Source: Streptomyces ardesiacus
GTDB lineage: Bacteria > Actinomycetota > Actinomycetes > Streptomycetales > Streptomycetaceae
Assembly: GCF_003112575.1 (NCBI RefSeq)
Contig: NZ_BEWC01000002.1
Span: 744,001-808,000 of the forward strand
Direction: 5' to 3'
Length of the DNA stretch: 64,000 nt
Within the stretch, counting starts at the first letter, position 1. Every line of letters starts with the position of its first letter. Shown piece after piece: positions 55,500-64,000 of the stretch. The notes below the pieces were generated by a model. It did not search any database. It worked only from the letters and a program-made list of their open reading frames with translations, and had not been told where the DNA came from. A program made the translations under genes and the position numbers.

Positions 55500-56801
55500 G
55501 TGAAGCGCAAGCTGATAGCCGCGATCGGTATCGCGGGCATCATGGCAAGCATCGCGGCGTGCGGGAGCTCTGACGACGACGCGTCCAAGCAGGATCCGAA
55601 GGACCGCAAGGGCGAACTCACCGTCTGGCTGATGGTCGACGCCCAGAGTAGCTGGCCCGAGCTGGTCAAGCAGGCGAACACCGAGTTCAACAAGAAGTAC
55701 CCCGGCGTCAAGGTCAACGTCCAGTACCAGCAGTGGGGCGACAAGACCAAGAAGCTCGACGCCGCCCTGTCCGGCGACTCGTTCCCCGACGTCGTCGAGC
55801 TCGGCAACACCGAGACCATGACGTACATCCTCAACGGCGCCCTCGGCGAGATCGACGCCAAGAAGTACGACAACTCGGACACGTGGATCGAGGGCCTCAA
55901 GGACACCTGTTCCTACGAGGGCAAGCTCTACTGCGTCCCCTACTACGCGGGTGCCCGCGTCGCCATCTACAACAAGGACATGTTCAAGGCCGGCACGGGC
56001 TCCGACCAGCTGCCGACGACCGAGGCCGACCTGCTCAAGGCGCTCGACAAGGTCCAGGACAAGTACAAGAAGGACAACGCGTTCTCCGCGCTGTACCTGC
56101 CGGGCCGTTACTGGTACGCCGCGATGTCCTACGTGGCCGCCTACGGCGGGGAGATCGCCACCTACGACGAGGGCAGCAAGGAGTGGAAGGCCGCCCTGTC
56201 CACGCCGGAGGCGCAGAAGGGCATCCAGCACTTCATCGACCTGGTCAAGAAGTACAACCACGGCGACCAGACCAAGGACGAGCAGGACCACGCCAACGTC
56301 ATGGCCAACGAGAAGGCCGCCCTTCTCTACGGCAACGGCTGGGAGGCCGGCAGCGTCGTCGACTCCAAGACGAGCGGCAACCCGAAGCTCAAGGACAAGA
56401 TCGCCACGGCGGGCATGCCCGGTCCCGAGGGCAAGACCCTGCCCTCCTTCATCGGCGGGTCCGACCTCGCGACCGTTTCCAAGTCCGACCAGCAGGACCT
56501 CGGTCAGGAATGGATCTCGCTGTTCACCAATGAGAAGTCCCAGGCCGCACTGGCCGAGAAGGACATTCTCCCGAACAACACCAAGCAGCTCGAGCCGCTG
56601 AAGGCCAAGCCCGAGACGGCGCCGATCGCCAACGCGGTTCCCGACGCGTGGTTCACCCCGATCGCCCCGGGCTGGTCGGCGATCGAGAAGAAGGAAACGC
56701 TCGAGACGATGCTCCTCGACATCCTCAAGGGCAAGTCGGTCGCCGACGCCACCAAGGCGGCCGACGCGGAGATCAACTCCCTGATCAACGAGTCCTCCTG
56801 A
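55500..56801 (+). CDS. dasA: N,N'-diacetylchitobiose-binding lipoprotein DasA
   Basis: 433 residues. The signal peptide ends in the lipobox SIAAC (about 17-21), and the mature part is an ABC solute-binding protein (ELTVWLMVDAQSSWPELVK, GDSFPDVVELGNTE, YCVPYYAGARVAIYNKD). In Streptomyces DasA captures chitobiose for DasBC. The GTG at 55500 has GAGGGTGG upstream. A hairpin separates it from dasB, consistent with higher dasA expression. Confidence 0.96.
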   Translation: MKRKLIAAIGIAGIMASIAACGSSDDDASKQDPKDRKGELTVWLMVDAQSSWPELVKQANTEFNKKYPGVKVNVQYQQWGDKTKKLDAALSGDSFPDVVELGNTETMTYILNGALGEIDAKKYDNSDTWIEGLKDTCSYEGKLYCVPYYAGARVAIYNKDMFKAGTGSDQLPTTEADLLKALDKVQDKYKKDNAFSALYLPGRYWYAAMSYVAAYGGEIATYDEGSKEWKAALSTPEAQKGIQHFIDLVKKYNHGDQTKDEQDHANVMANEKAALLYGNGWEAGSVVDSKTSGNPKLKDKIATAGMPGPEGKTLPSFIGGSDLATVSKSDQQDLGQEWISLFTNEKSQAALAEKDILPNNTKQLEPLKAKPETAPIANAVPDAWFTPIAPGWSAIEKKETLETMLLDILKGKSVADATKAADAEINSLINESS

Positions 56802-56833
56802 GCCTCCCCGCTCGAACTCGTTGACTTCCGGTG

Positions 56834-56863
56834 CCTTGTCCGGCCGCGCCGGCCGGACAGGGC
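56834..56863 (+). terminator. intercistronic hairpin between dasA and dasB
   Basis: CCTTGTCCGGCC pairs with GGCCGGACAGGG across a GCGCC loop (one G.U pair). With no T-run it may attenuate or protect the dasA transcript 3' end and lower dasBC levels. Confidence 0.65.
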
Positions 56864-56939
56864 CGGTTGGGCGGCCGGCCGCATGGCGCGTGCCGGCCGC
56901 CGACTCGATGCAGAATCCTTCGAACGGAAGGCCAGCACA

Positions 56940-57932
56940 GTGAGTGCCGCCGACATCAAGACAGCCGGCCCGGAGGTGTCCGCCCCGCGGCCTCCTCACG
57001 GTGCCGGCCCGGCGCCGTCCGCACCCCGGCGGAGCCGGTGGACGAACGGGCCGTTGCTGCCCTACCTGCTGATCGCGCCGGCTGTCGTGGCCCTCGCCGC
57101 GGTGTTCGTCTGGCCGCTGATCAAGACCGTGATCATGTCCTTCCAGGACGTCGGCCGACGTGAACTGTGGACCGGTCAGGCCGCCGACTGGGTCGGCTTC
57201 GACCAGTTCACCAACATCCTCGGCGACAGCGAGTTCTACGATGTCGTGTGGCGCACCGTGCTGTTCATGGTGGTGTGCGTCGTCACCACCCTGGCCATCG
57301 GTCTCTTCCTCGCGCACTCCATGCAGCGCATGACCAAGGCGGTGCGACTGCTGCTGACCGGCGCGCTGATCGCGGCCTGGTCGCTGCCCCTGCTGGTCGC
57401 CACCTCGATCTTCCGCTGGTTCGCCGACTCCGACTACGGCGTCGCCAACATGGTCCTCACCGAGTACCTGGGCCTCGACTTCCAGGGCCACAACTGGTGG
57501 CTCGATCCGAAGCAGGGCTTCCTCATGATCGGTGCCGTGGTGGTGTGGGGAGCCGTGCCGTTCGTCGCCGTCACCCTGTACGCCGCCTTCACCCAGGTGC
57601 CGAGCGAGCTGGAGGAGGCCGCGGAACTGGACGGCGCCGGCCGCATCGGCGTGTTCCGCTACGTGACCTGGCCGGTGATCAAGCCCGTCTTCCAGATGGT
57701 GGCCACGCTCTCGGTGATCTGGGACTTCAACGTCTTCGGCCAGGTCTTCCTGATGCGCGGCAACAAGCCGGAGCAGGAGTACAACCTGCTCGGCCTCTAC
57801 TCGTACGAGAAGGCCTTCGAGTCGAACAGCTTCAGCCAGGGTGCCGCCATCGCCCTGATCACCGTGCTGCTCCTCTCCGGCGTCGCCGTCTACTACCTGC
57901 GCCAGCTTCTGAAGATCGGAGAGGTCGAGTGA
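56940..57932 (+). CDS. dasB: chitobiose ABC permease DasB
   Basis: 330 residues, six membrane helices (LLPYLLIAPAVVALAAVFVW first). The EAA loop is ELEEAAELDGAGRIGVFRYV, which docks the ATPase; in Streptomyces this is MsiK, encoded elsewhere. The GTG at 56940 follows GGAAGG; an ATG at 56883 is in frame but less likely. It overlaps dasC by 4 bp. Confidence 0.94.
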   Translation: MSAADIKTAGPEVSAPRPPHGAGPAPSAPRRSRWTNGPLLPYLLIAPAVVALAAVFVWPLIKTVIMSFQDVGRRELWTGQAADWVGFDQFTNILGDSEFYDVVWRTVLFMVVCVVTTLAIGLFLAHSMQRMTKAVRLLLTGALIAAWSLPLLVATSIFRWFADSDYGVANMVLTEYLGLDFQGHNWWLDPKQGFLMIGAVVVWGAVPFVAVTLYAAFTQVPSELEEAAELDGAGRIGVFRYVTWPVIKPVFQMVATLSVIWDFNVFGQVFLMRGNKPEQEYNLLGLYSYEKAFESNSFSQGAAIALITVLLLSGVAVYYLRQLLKIGEVE

Positions 57933-58804
57933 GCGACACGACCGCCCCCGGCGCCACGGCGCCCGCATACCGGCCCGACCGCAAGAAGCGCAGCCGGCAC
58001 TTCTACAACCTCGTGGGTGTCGTCACCTTCGTGGTGATGGCCTTCCCGGTCTACTGGCTCGTGGTGAGCGCGCTGCGCCCCAACAACGAGATCCGTTCCT
58101 ACGACCAGAAGCTCTGGCCGAGCTCCATCACCTTCGACAACTTCCGCCGGGCGATCGACGCGCCGAACTTCGGCACCGCCATCCAGTCCAGCCTCATCAT
58201 CTGCGTGACCGCCGTCCTCGGCGCCATGGTGCTCTCCACGATCGCGGCCTTCGCGATCGGCCGGTTCCGGTTCGCCGGGCGCAAGGCCTTCATGATCGTG
58301 CTGCTCGTGGTGCAGCTGCTGCCGCCCACGGCGATGCTGATCCCCCTGTACATCCAGCTCAACGACCTCGGCGCGATCAACGAGTACTGGGGCGTCATCG
58401 TCATCTACCTGGTCACCACGCTGCCGTTCGCCACCTGGATGATCCGCGGGTTCGTCGTGAACATCCCGCTGGAGCTGGAGGAGGCCGCGATGGTGGACGG
58501 CTGCTCCCGGATGGGCGCCTTCTGGCGCGTCGTGTTCCCGCTGCTCGCCCCCGGCCTCGCCGCCGCGTCGATCTTCTCCCTGATCAACGCGTGGAACGAA
58601 TACCTGCTCGCCTACATCGTGCTGCAGGACAACGACAAGTACACGCTCAACGTCTGGCTCATGAATTTCACCACCTCGCACGGCACGGACTACGGCGCCC
58701 TGATGGCCGCATCGACGATGATCGCGATCCCCGTCGTGGCCTTCTTCATGATCGTGCAGAAGAAGATGGCCGCCGGCCTGACGTCCGGCGCCGTGAAGGG
58801 ATAG
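57929..58804 (+). CDS. dasC: chitobiose ABC permease DasC
   Basis: 291 residues, six membrane helices. The EAA loop reads ELEEAAMVDGCSRMGAFWRV. The GTG start lies inside the dasB stop (GTGA), so DasB and DasC are made as a pair. It completes the transporter; no ATPase gene is present nearby. Confidence 0.94.
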   Translation: MSDTTAPGATAPAYRPDRKKRSRHFYNLVGVVTFVVMAFPVYWLVVSALRPNNEIRSYDQKLWPSSITFDNFRRAIDAPNFGTAIQSSLIICVTAVLGAMVLSTIAAFAIGRFRFAGRKAFMIVLLVVQLLPPTAMLIPLYIQLNDLGAINEYWGVIVIYLVTTLPFATWMIRGFVVNIPLELEEAAMVDGCSRMGAFWRVVFPLLAPGLAAASIFSLINAWNEYLLAYIVLQDNDKYTLNVWLMNFTTSHGTDYGALMAASTMIAIPVVAFFMIVQKKMAAGLTSGAVKG

Positions 58805-58812
58805 CGCCACCG

Positions 58813-60303
58813 ATGACCACCCTCGCCAGGGCCACCGACACCCTCACCCGCGACGCGCTCACCGTCCTCCAGCCCGGCTTCGCCGGCACCACCGCCCCCG
58901 ACTGGCTGCTGCGCCGGCTCGGCGAAGGGCTCGCCTCCGTCGCCCTGTTCGGGCGCAACGTCACCTCGCCCGAGCAGGTGGCGGCGCTGACCGCGCAGTT
59001 GCGCGCCGAGCGCGAGGACGTGCTGGTCGCCATCGACGAGGAAGGCGGTGACGTCACCCGCCTCGAGGTGCGCACCGGCTCCTCCTTCCCCGGCAACCAC
59101 GCCCTCGGCGCCGTGGACGACGTCGGGCTCACCCGCGCGGTGGCCGCGGAACTGGGCCGCCGGCTCGCCGCCGCGGGCGTCGACTTCAACTGGGCGCCGT
59201 CCGCCGACGTGAACTCCAACCCGGACAACCCAGTCATCGGCGTGCGGTCCTTCGGCGCCGACACCGACCTGGTCGCCCGGCACACCGCGGCCTACGTCAC
59301 CGGCATGCAGTCCGCGGGCGTGGCCACCTGCACCAAGCACTTCCCGGGCCACGGCGACACGGGCGTCGACTCCCACCACGCCGTGCCGCACATCGACGTG
59401 GACGCCGACGTGCTGGCCGAGCGGGACCTCGTCCCGTTCCGCGCCGCCATCGCGGCCGGCACCCGCGCGGTGATGAGCGCCCACATCCTGGTCCCGGCCC
59501 TCGACCCGGACCGCCCGGCAACGTTGTCCCGCCGCATCCTGACCGACCTGCTCCGGGGCGAACTGGGCTACGACGGGCTCATCGTCACCGACGGCATCGA
59601 GATGCAGGCCATCGCCGGCACCTACGGCATCGAACGCGGCACCGTCCTGGCCGTCGCGGCCGGTGCCGACGCCATCTGCGTGGGCGGCGGCCTGCACGAC
59701 GAGGGCACCGTACGGCGGCTGAGCGACGCGCTCGTCGAGGCCGTCCGCGCGGGTGAACTGCCCGAGGAGCGCCTGGCCGACGCGGCGGAGCGGGTCAGGG
59801 CCCTGGCCCGCTGGACCGCGGCGAACCGCCCCGCCGACGGGGCCCCGGACACCGCGGACGGCGACGTGGGCCTGCGTGCGGCCCGCCGCGCCCTGCGCGT
59901 CACCGCCGCCGAGGACGTCGCCCCGCTCACCGAGCCGCCCTACGTCGCCGCGCTCACCCCCGTGGCGAACATCGCCGTGGGCAACGAGACGCCCTGGGGC
60001 GTGGCCGCCGAACTCGGCCGCCTGCTCCCGGGCACCGAGACCGGCAGCTTCCACGGCGCCGACGCCGGAAGCGAGGCGCTGGCCGCGGCGGGCTCCCGCC
60101 GCATCGTCGCCGTCGTCCGCGACGAGCACCGCCACCCGTGGATGGCGGCGGCCCTGGACGTCCTGCTGGCGGCCCGGCCCGACACGATCGTCGTCGAGAT
60201 GGGCGTCCCGCGCGCCCGGCCCCGCGGCGGTCTCCACGTGGCCACCCACGGCGCCGCCCGCGTCTGCGGCCGAGCCGCCGCGGAGGCCATCGCCGGCGTC
60301 TGA
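58813..60303 (+). CDS. dasD: glycoside hydrolase family 3 beta-N-acetylglucosaminidase DasD
   Basis: 496 residues. The GH3 motif KHFPGHGDTGVDSH holds the general acid/base His, and LIVTDGIEMQAI holds the nucleophile Asp. There is no signal peptide, so it probably splits imported chitobiose or cell-wall saccharides to GlcNAc inside the cell. It starts 8 bp after dasC, completing the operon. Confidence 0.93.
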   Translation: MTTLARATDTLTRDALTVLQPGFAGTTAPDWLLRRLGEGLASVALFGRNVTSPEQVAALTAQLRAEREDVLVAIDEEGGDVTRLEVRTGSSFPGNHALGAVDDVGLTRAVAAELGRRLAAAGVDFNWAPSADVNSNPDNPVIGVRSFGADTDLVARHTAAYVTGMQSAGVATCTKHFPGHGDTGVDSHHAVPHIDVDADVLAERDLVPFRAAIAAGTRAVMSAHILVPALDPDRPATLSRRILTDLLRGELGYDGLIVTDGIEMQAIAGTYGIERGTVLAVAAGADAICVGGGLHDEGTVRRLSDALVEAVRAGELPEERLADAAERVRALARWTAANRPADGAPDTADGDVGLRAARRALRVTAAEDVAPLTEPPYVAALTPVANIAVGNETPWGVAAELGRLLPGTETGSFHGADAGSEALAAAGSRRIVAVVRDEHRHPWMAAALDVLLAARPDTIVVEMGVPRARPRGGLHVATHGAARVCGRAAAEAIAGV

Positions 60304-60320
60304 CGAACACCGTCGCCGTA

Positions 60321-60359
60321 CCGAGGGCGCCGGTCCCGTGCACGGACCGGCGCCCTCGG
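60321..60359. terminator. strong hairpin after dasD
   Basis: CCGAGGGCGCCGGTCC pairs perfectly with GGACCGGCGCCCTCGG across a 7-nt loop, 18 bp after the dasD stop. A likely end of the das operon. Confidence 0.8.
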
Positions 60360-60441
60360 CGTGCGCGCCCACCCGCGCGGGCCGCGGCGAGGCCGCCCCG
60401 TGCCGTGGGCGGGGCTGCGGGTGCGGGGCGCGGGTACGGCA

Positions 60442-60474
60442 GAGGCGCCGGGCCCGTGACGGGTCCGGCGCCTC
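60442..60474. terminator. hairpin after nagB
   Basis: GAGGCGCCGG (60442-60451) pairs with CCGGCGCCTC (60465-60474), with an inner GCCC/GGGT stem. It lies 48 bp downstream of the nagB stop on the minus strand. Confidence 0.7.
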
Positions 60475-60521
60475 GCGCGCGTGGGTGTCCGGTCCGGCCC
60501 GTGGGGCCGCACCGGGGCGGG

Positions 60522-61307
60522 TCAGATGCCCTGCCAGTCCGGCTTGTGGGCGTAGGTGTGCCGGAAGTAGTCGGCGAGCTTCAGCTTGGACGCCGCGGCC
60601 TCGTCGACGACGACCGTGGCGTGCGGGTGCAACTGCAGCGCGGAGGCCGGGCACACCGCCGCGACCGGACCCTCGACGCTGGCGGCGACCGCGTCGGCCT
60701 TGCCCTCACCGGTGGCGAGCAGCACCACGTGCCGCGCCTCCAGGATGGTGCCGATGCCCTGGGTGATCACGTGGTGCGGCACCTGCTCGATGTCGCCGTC
60801 GAAGAAGCGGGCGTTGTCGACGCGGGTCTGCTCGGTCAGCGTCTTGATCCGCGTGCGCGAGGCCAGCGAGGAGCACGGCTCGTTGAAGCCGATGTGTCCG
60901 TCGGTGCCGATGCCCAGCAGCTGGAGGTCGACCCCGCCGGCGCCGCTCAGCGCCCGGTCGTAGGCCTCGCACGCGCCCTGCACGTCCGTGGCCGTCCCGT
61001 CGGGGCCCATGAACGCGTCCATGCCGATGCCCAGCGGTTCGAGCACCTCGCGCCGCAGCACCGAGCGGTAGGACTCCGGGTGGTCCGCGGGCAGCCCCAC
61101 GTACTCGTCGAGCTGGGCGATCCTTGCCCGCGCGGTCTCCACGGCACCCGAGCGCACCTTGGCCGCCAGCGCCTCGTACACGGGCAGCGGCGTCGACCCG
61201 GTGGCCACCCCGAGCAGGGCGTCGGGCTTGCGCCGGAGGAGCTTCGCCATGGCCTCGGCTATGAGAGCGCCGCCCGCCTTGGCATCGGGAACGATGACAA
61301 CTTCCAC
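60522..61307 (-). CDS. nagB: glucosamine-6-phosphate deaminase
   Basis: 261 residues. NagB signatures are LGVATGSTPLPVYEAL, LDEYVGLPADHPESY, LLGIGTDGHIGFNEP and HHVITQGIGTIL. It turns glucosamine-6-phosphate, the DasR effector, into fructose-6-phosphate and ammonia, closing the regulatory loop with DasR. A dre-like site lies 51 bp upstream of the ATG at 61307. Convergent with dasD. Confidence 0.96.
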   Translation of the reverse strand: MEVVIVPDAKAGGALIAEAMAKLLRRKPDALLGVATGSTPLPVYEALAAKVRSGAVETARARIAQLDEYVGLPADHPESYRSVLRREVLEPLGIGMDAFMGPDGTATDVQGACEAYDRALSGAGGVDLQLLGIGTDGHIGFNEPCSSLASRTRIKTLTEQTRVDNARFFDGDIEQVPHHVITQGIGTILEARHVVLLATGEGKADAVAASVEGPVAAVCPASALQLHPHATVVVDEAAASKLKLADYFRHTYAHKPDWQGI

Positions 61308-61358
61308 GCTGGCCTGCCGTTTCGAAGAGAGGACTCACCCGGGGTCCGGGACTGGCTA

Positions 61359-61374
61359 TGTGGTTTAGACCAAT
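61359..61374. promoter_or_regulatory. dre-like DasR site upstream of nagB
   Basis: On the minus strand ATTGGTCTAAACCACA, a close match to the DasR consensus, 51 bp upstream of the nagB start. nagB is an established DasR target. Confidence 0.85.
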
Positions 61375-61574
61375 CTAACAGAGCGGGGCCCCGCGGTCGC
61401 GCCCAAACGGTCGGCCGGGTGACGGGGGCGCGGGCGGCGGGCGCGCGGAAAATGAACCCCTCGGACCGGCCCCGCGTGTGAGCCAACAGGGTTAGGCTTC
61501 TGACGGCTGCCGACGCGCCCGTGCGGCCGACGGAACCACCGACAACAAACGACGCCCACCACATGGACACGGTA

Positions 61575-61590
61575 AGTGGTCTAGTCCAGA
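61575..61590. promoter_or_regulatory. additional dre-like site between nagB and the sensor kinase
   Basis: AGTGGTCTAGTCCAGA matches the DasR consensus well. It is 268 bp upstream of nagB and 329 bp upstream of the kinase gene, so its target is unclear. The rest of the 61308-61918 gap holds no supported gene. Confidence 0.65.
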
Positions 61591-61918
61591 ATGGACGCGG
61601 GGACACCGACCGTGTCCCGCGCACCAGGTGATCGTCAGGCTTCCGTCCTCCCCGCACAGGAGGACGGACCGAGGAACCGGAGCTCTCTGCCCTGACTGCC
61701 CCGGCTCCTCATCCTTCGGCCGACCGGGACCGCACACCCCACGGCCGATGTTGCTCCGGGCTGCGGTGCCGGGAGGGTTGAGGGTCCCTCCCAGGCGCCG
61801 CGGCCCGCGGGTGTCTCCCGGGGGCGTCCGGCCGCGCCGCGGTCCCCTCGGGGCCGGGGGAGCAGTGGACAGTGGCTGGTTTCGATCGCTGTCCGTACCG
61901 CCAGGTACGCTCAGCCCC

Positions 61919-63394
61919 GTGCCCTCCATGAACGAACTCGTACGCCAGCACACCGCGCTCGACGACTCCGACCTCGAGTGGCTCCACCTGCTGGTCTCGG
62001 AGTGGCAGCTCCTGTCCGACCTCTCCTTCGCCGACCTGGTCCTGTGGGTGCCCACGCGCGACGGCACGCGCTACGTCTCCGTCGCCCAGATGCGCCCCAA
62101 CACCGGCCCCACCTCGTACCAGGACGACATGGTCGGCCACCTGGTCCCGCGCGGCCGGCGCCCCATGCTGGACGCCGCCCTGGACGAGGGCCGCATCGTG
62201 CGCGAGGGCGACCCCGAGTGGCGCGAGGAGGTCCCGGTCCGCGTCGAGTCCATCCCCGTACGCCGCCAGGGACGCGTCCTGGGGGTCATCGCCCGCAACA
62301 CCAACCTGCTCACCGTGCGTACCCCGAGCCGGCTGGAGCTGACGTACCTGCAGAGCGCCTCCGACCTCGCCCAGATGATCGCGGCCGGCGCCTTCCCGTT
62401 CGAGAACCAGCAGGTCGACATGGACGCCTCGCCCCGCGTCGGCGACGGCCTGATCCGGGTCGACGGCGACGGCATCGTCCAGTACGCCTCCCCGAACGCG
62501 CTGTCGGCCTATCACCGCATGGGGCTGGCCGCCGACCTGGTCGGCCACCACCTGGGGCAGACCACCGCCGAACTCGCCCCGTCCCGCGGCCCGGTGGACG
62601 AGGCGCTCGCCAAGGTGGCCAGCGGCTGGGCGCCGCGCGAGTTCGAGATCGAGGCGCACGACGGCGTGATCCAGTTCCGCGCCATCCCGCTCAAACCCAA
62701 GGGCACCCGCATCGGTTCGCTGGTCCTCCTGCGCGACGTGACGGAACTGCGCCGTCGCGAGCGCGAGTTGATCACCAAGGACGCCACCATCCGGGAGATC
62801 CACCACCGGGTGAAGAACAACCTCCAGACGGTGGCGGCCCTGCTGCGCCTGCAGGCCCGGCGCATCGAGTCCGACCGGGGCCGCGAGGCGCTGGAGGAGG
62901 CCGTGCGCCGGGTGGGCTCCATCGCGATCGTGCACGAGACGCTCTCGCAGAACCTGGACGAGCGCGTGGAGTTCGACGAGATCGCCGACCGCGTGCTGGC
63001 GATGGTGGCCGAGATCTCCCCGGGCAGGGTCACCGGCCGGCGCACCGGCCGCTTCGGCATCCTCGACGCCGAGGTCGCCACCCCGCTGTCCATGGTGCTC
63101 ACCGAGGTGCTGCAGAACGCCCTGGAGCACGGCTTCCGGGACAGCGACACCGGCACGGTCGAGGTCTCGGCGGTCCGCGGCGGCACCACCAAGGAGGCCC
63201 GGCTCCTGGTCACCGTCCAGGACGACGGCGTCGGCCTGCCCGGGGACTTCGACCCGCACCGCTCCGGCAACCTCGGGCTGCAGATCGTGCGCACCCTGGT
63301 CGAGGGCGAGCTGAGCGGCACCTTCGACATGGTCCCGGCCTCCGGGCGCGGCACCCGGGTGATCCTCGACATCCCGGTGCCCGCCGAGAAGTAG
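61919..63394 (+). CDS. PdtaS-type sensor histidine kinase (HWE/HisKA_2 class)
   Basis: 491 residues. An N-terminal GAF-like domain (to about 150) is followed by a PAS domain (about 175-280: GLIRVDGDGIVQYASPNALSAY) and a HisKA_2/HATPase pair. The phospho-accepting histidine is in REIHHRVKNNLQTVAALLRL, and the ATP lid region has QDDGVGLPGDF. No membrane helix is visible, so it is a soluble sensor, as PdtaS of mycobacteria, which acts with the antiterminator PdtaR. No response regulator is adjacent. GTG 61919 lies 8 bp after a TACGCT -10-like box, suggesting a leaderless message; ATG 61928 is the alternative. Confidence 0.9.
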   Translation: MPSMNELVRQHTALDDSDLEWLHLLVSEWQLLSDLSFADLVLWVPTRDGTRYVSVAQMRPNTGPTSYQDDMVGHLVPRGRRPMLDAALDEGRIVREGDPEWREEVPVRVESIPVRRQGRVLGVIARNTNLLTVRTPSRLELTYLQSASDLAQMIAAGAFPFENQQVDMDASPRVGDGLIRVDGDGIVQYASPNALSAYHRMGLAADLVGHHLGQTTAELAPSRGPVDEALAKVASGWAPREFEIEAHDGVIQFRAIPLKPKGTRIGSLVLLRDVTELRRRERELITKDATIREIHHRVKNNLQTVAALLRLQARRIESDRGREALEEAVRRVGSIAIVHETLSQNLDERVEFDEIADRVLAMVAEISPGRVTGRRTGRFGILDAEVATPLSMVLTEVLQNALEHGFRDSDTGTVEVSAVRGGTTKEARLLVTVQDDGVGLPGDFDPHRSGNLGLQIVRTLVEGELSGTFDMVPASGRGTRVILDIPVPAEK

Positions 63395-63479
63395 TCGAGG
63401 GGTCGAGGAGTCGAGGAGCGGCCCGGTCGGCGGGCCGACGGACGGGGCCGGAGCCGAGGACCGCGGTTCCCGGCACAGC

Positions 63480-63511
63480 AAAAAGCCCCGGACCTGTGAA
63501 GGTCCGAGGCC
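63480..63511 (-). terminator. intrinsic terminator downstream of wblE
   Basis: Reading the minus strand, CGGACCT and AGGTCCG form a stem, flanked by GCC/GGC, and are followed directly by TTTTTG. This T-run is rare in the window and gives the direction: it ends the wblE transcript. It could also serve the kinase gene as a plain hairpin. Confidence 0.8.
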
Positions 63512-63632
63512 TGTGCTCGTGCGCTACATCGTCCGATGCGCATCGGGGGTACTGCGCGCTGCGGCTCGGGAGCGGGGGATGCGTACTCGCTGTACGCGCC
63601 GCCAAGCTGAGGCTGTCAGTAGGGGTGGGTTG

Positions 63633-63890
63633 TCAGGCGGAGGCCTGACGGGCCCGGTTGCGGGCGGCACGGCGCTTCATTGCGCGACGCTCGTCCTCGC
63701 TGAGACCACCCCAGACGCCGGAGTCCTGGCCGGACTCGAGCGCCCACTGCAGGCACTGCTCCATGACGGGGCAGCGACGGCAGACGGCCTTGGCTTCCTC
63801 GATCTGCAGCAGCGCGGGACCGGTGTTGCCGATGGGGAAGAAGAGCTCGGGGTCTTCCTCGCGGCAAACGGCGCGGTGACGCCAGTCCAT
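63633..63890 (-). CDS. wblE: WhiB-like iron-sulfur regulator WblE (WhiB1 type)
   Basis: 85 residues. The four cluster cysteines are C9 (AVCREED), then CRRC and MEQCLQW (about 37, 40 and 46), followed by GVWGGLSEDERR and a basic C-terminus KRRAARNRARQ. It lacks the AT-hook of WblC. WhiB1/WblE binds the principal sigma factor and its cluster reacts with nitric oxide in mycobacteria. The ATG at 63890 follows GGAGAGG. Confidence 0.95.
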   Translation of the reverse strand: MDWRHRAVCREEDPELFFPIGNTGPALLQIEEAKAVCRRCPVMEQCLQWALESGQDSGVWGGLSEDERRAMKRRAARNRARQASA

Positions 63891-64000
63891 GGCTGCTACC
63901 TCTCCTTGGTATTACATGCTCGGATGCTTGTGAATGTGAACGCTTTCACGAATCCCTCAACAAGGGAAGGGCCTACCGCCAGGTTCCCTGGCGTGGTCCT

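Overview
The window is chromosomal DNA of a Streptomyces very close to S. coelicolor. It has very high GC, frequent GTG starts, WhiB-like proteins, and gene blocks I recognise in S. coelicolor order: wblC, hisN, sigR-rsrA, the epi-isozizaene synthase/CYP170 pair, nrdABS, dasR-dasABCD-nagB and wblE. The left part (nudC, mycoredoxin, uvrD2, wblC/whiB7) also matches the order known from mycobacteria.

Layout. Bases 1-6100 hold nudC (5'-truncated), mrx1 behind a SigR-type promoter, uvrD2, then wblC with a long attenuator-like leader (promoter, 111-codon leader ORF, intrinsic terminator), a small partner gene and an ABC1 kinase. Bases 6100-20760 hold a ThiF-like protein, a YgjP-type metallopeptidase, a TerD-AIM24 fusion with two more AIM24 genes, a Nudix/metalloprotease pair, an epimerase, moaE, a PDZ-Lon protease, a PPA1309-family protein and a UPF0182 membrane protein. 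Bases 20840-23180 hold two identical initiator tRNA genes in inverted orientation around a Sel1-repeat gene. Bases 23200-29750 hold a Fur-family regulator, a CBS protein, hisN, a TetR regulator, an SMR exporter, rsgA-aroA and an M50 protease.

Bases about 29950-35980 are an accessory island: IS256 and ISAs1 remnants, a secreted trypsin-like protease with C-terminal WSDGE repeats, a small lipoprotein, a second ISAs1 end and a decayed tyrosine integrase. Near-identical 18-bp sequences lie at its two edges. Core genes resume with an SRAP protein, a Tex30-like hydrolase and sigR-rsrA, followed by two HD-domain membrane proteins, a TPR protein and def.

The right third holds albaflavenone biosynthesis (sesquiterpene synthase plus P450), the class Ia ribonucleotide reductase operon with a cobalamin riboswitch and paired NrdR-box-like sites, a monocarboxylate-type symporter, the DasR chitosugar/GlcNAc regulon with five dre-like sites, a PdtaS-type histidine kinase and wblE.

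Common themes are thiol-oxidative stress (sigR, rsrA, mrx1), antibiotic and ribosome stress (wblC and its leader) and amino-sugar sensing. Most of the window is well-known core chromosome. The least explained parts are the TerD/AIM24 cluster, the ThiF-ABC1 kinase pair, the protease island and several short tandem-repeat tracts.
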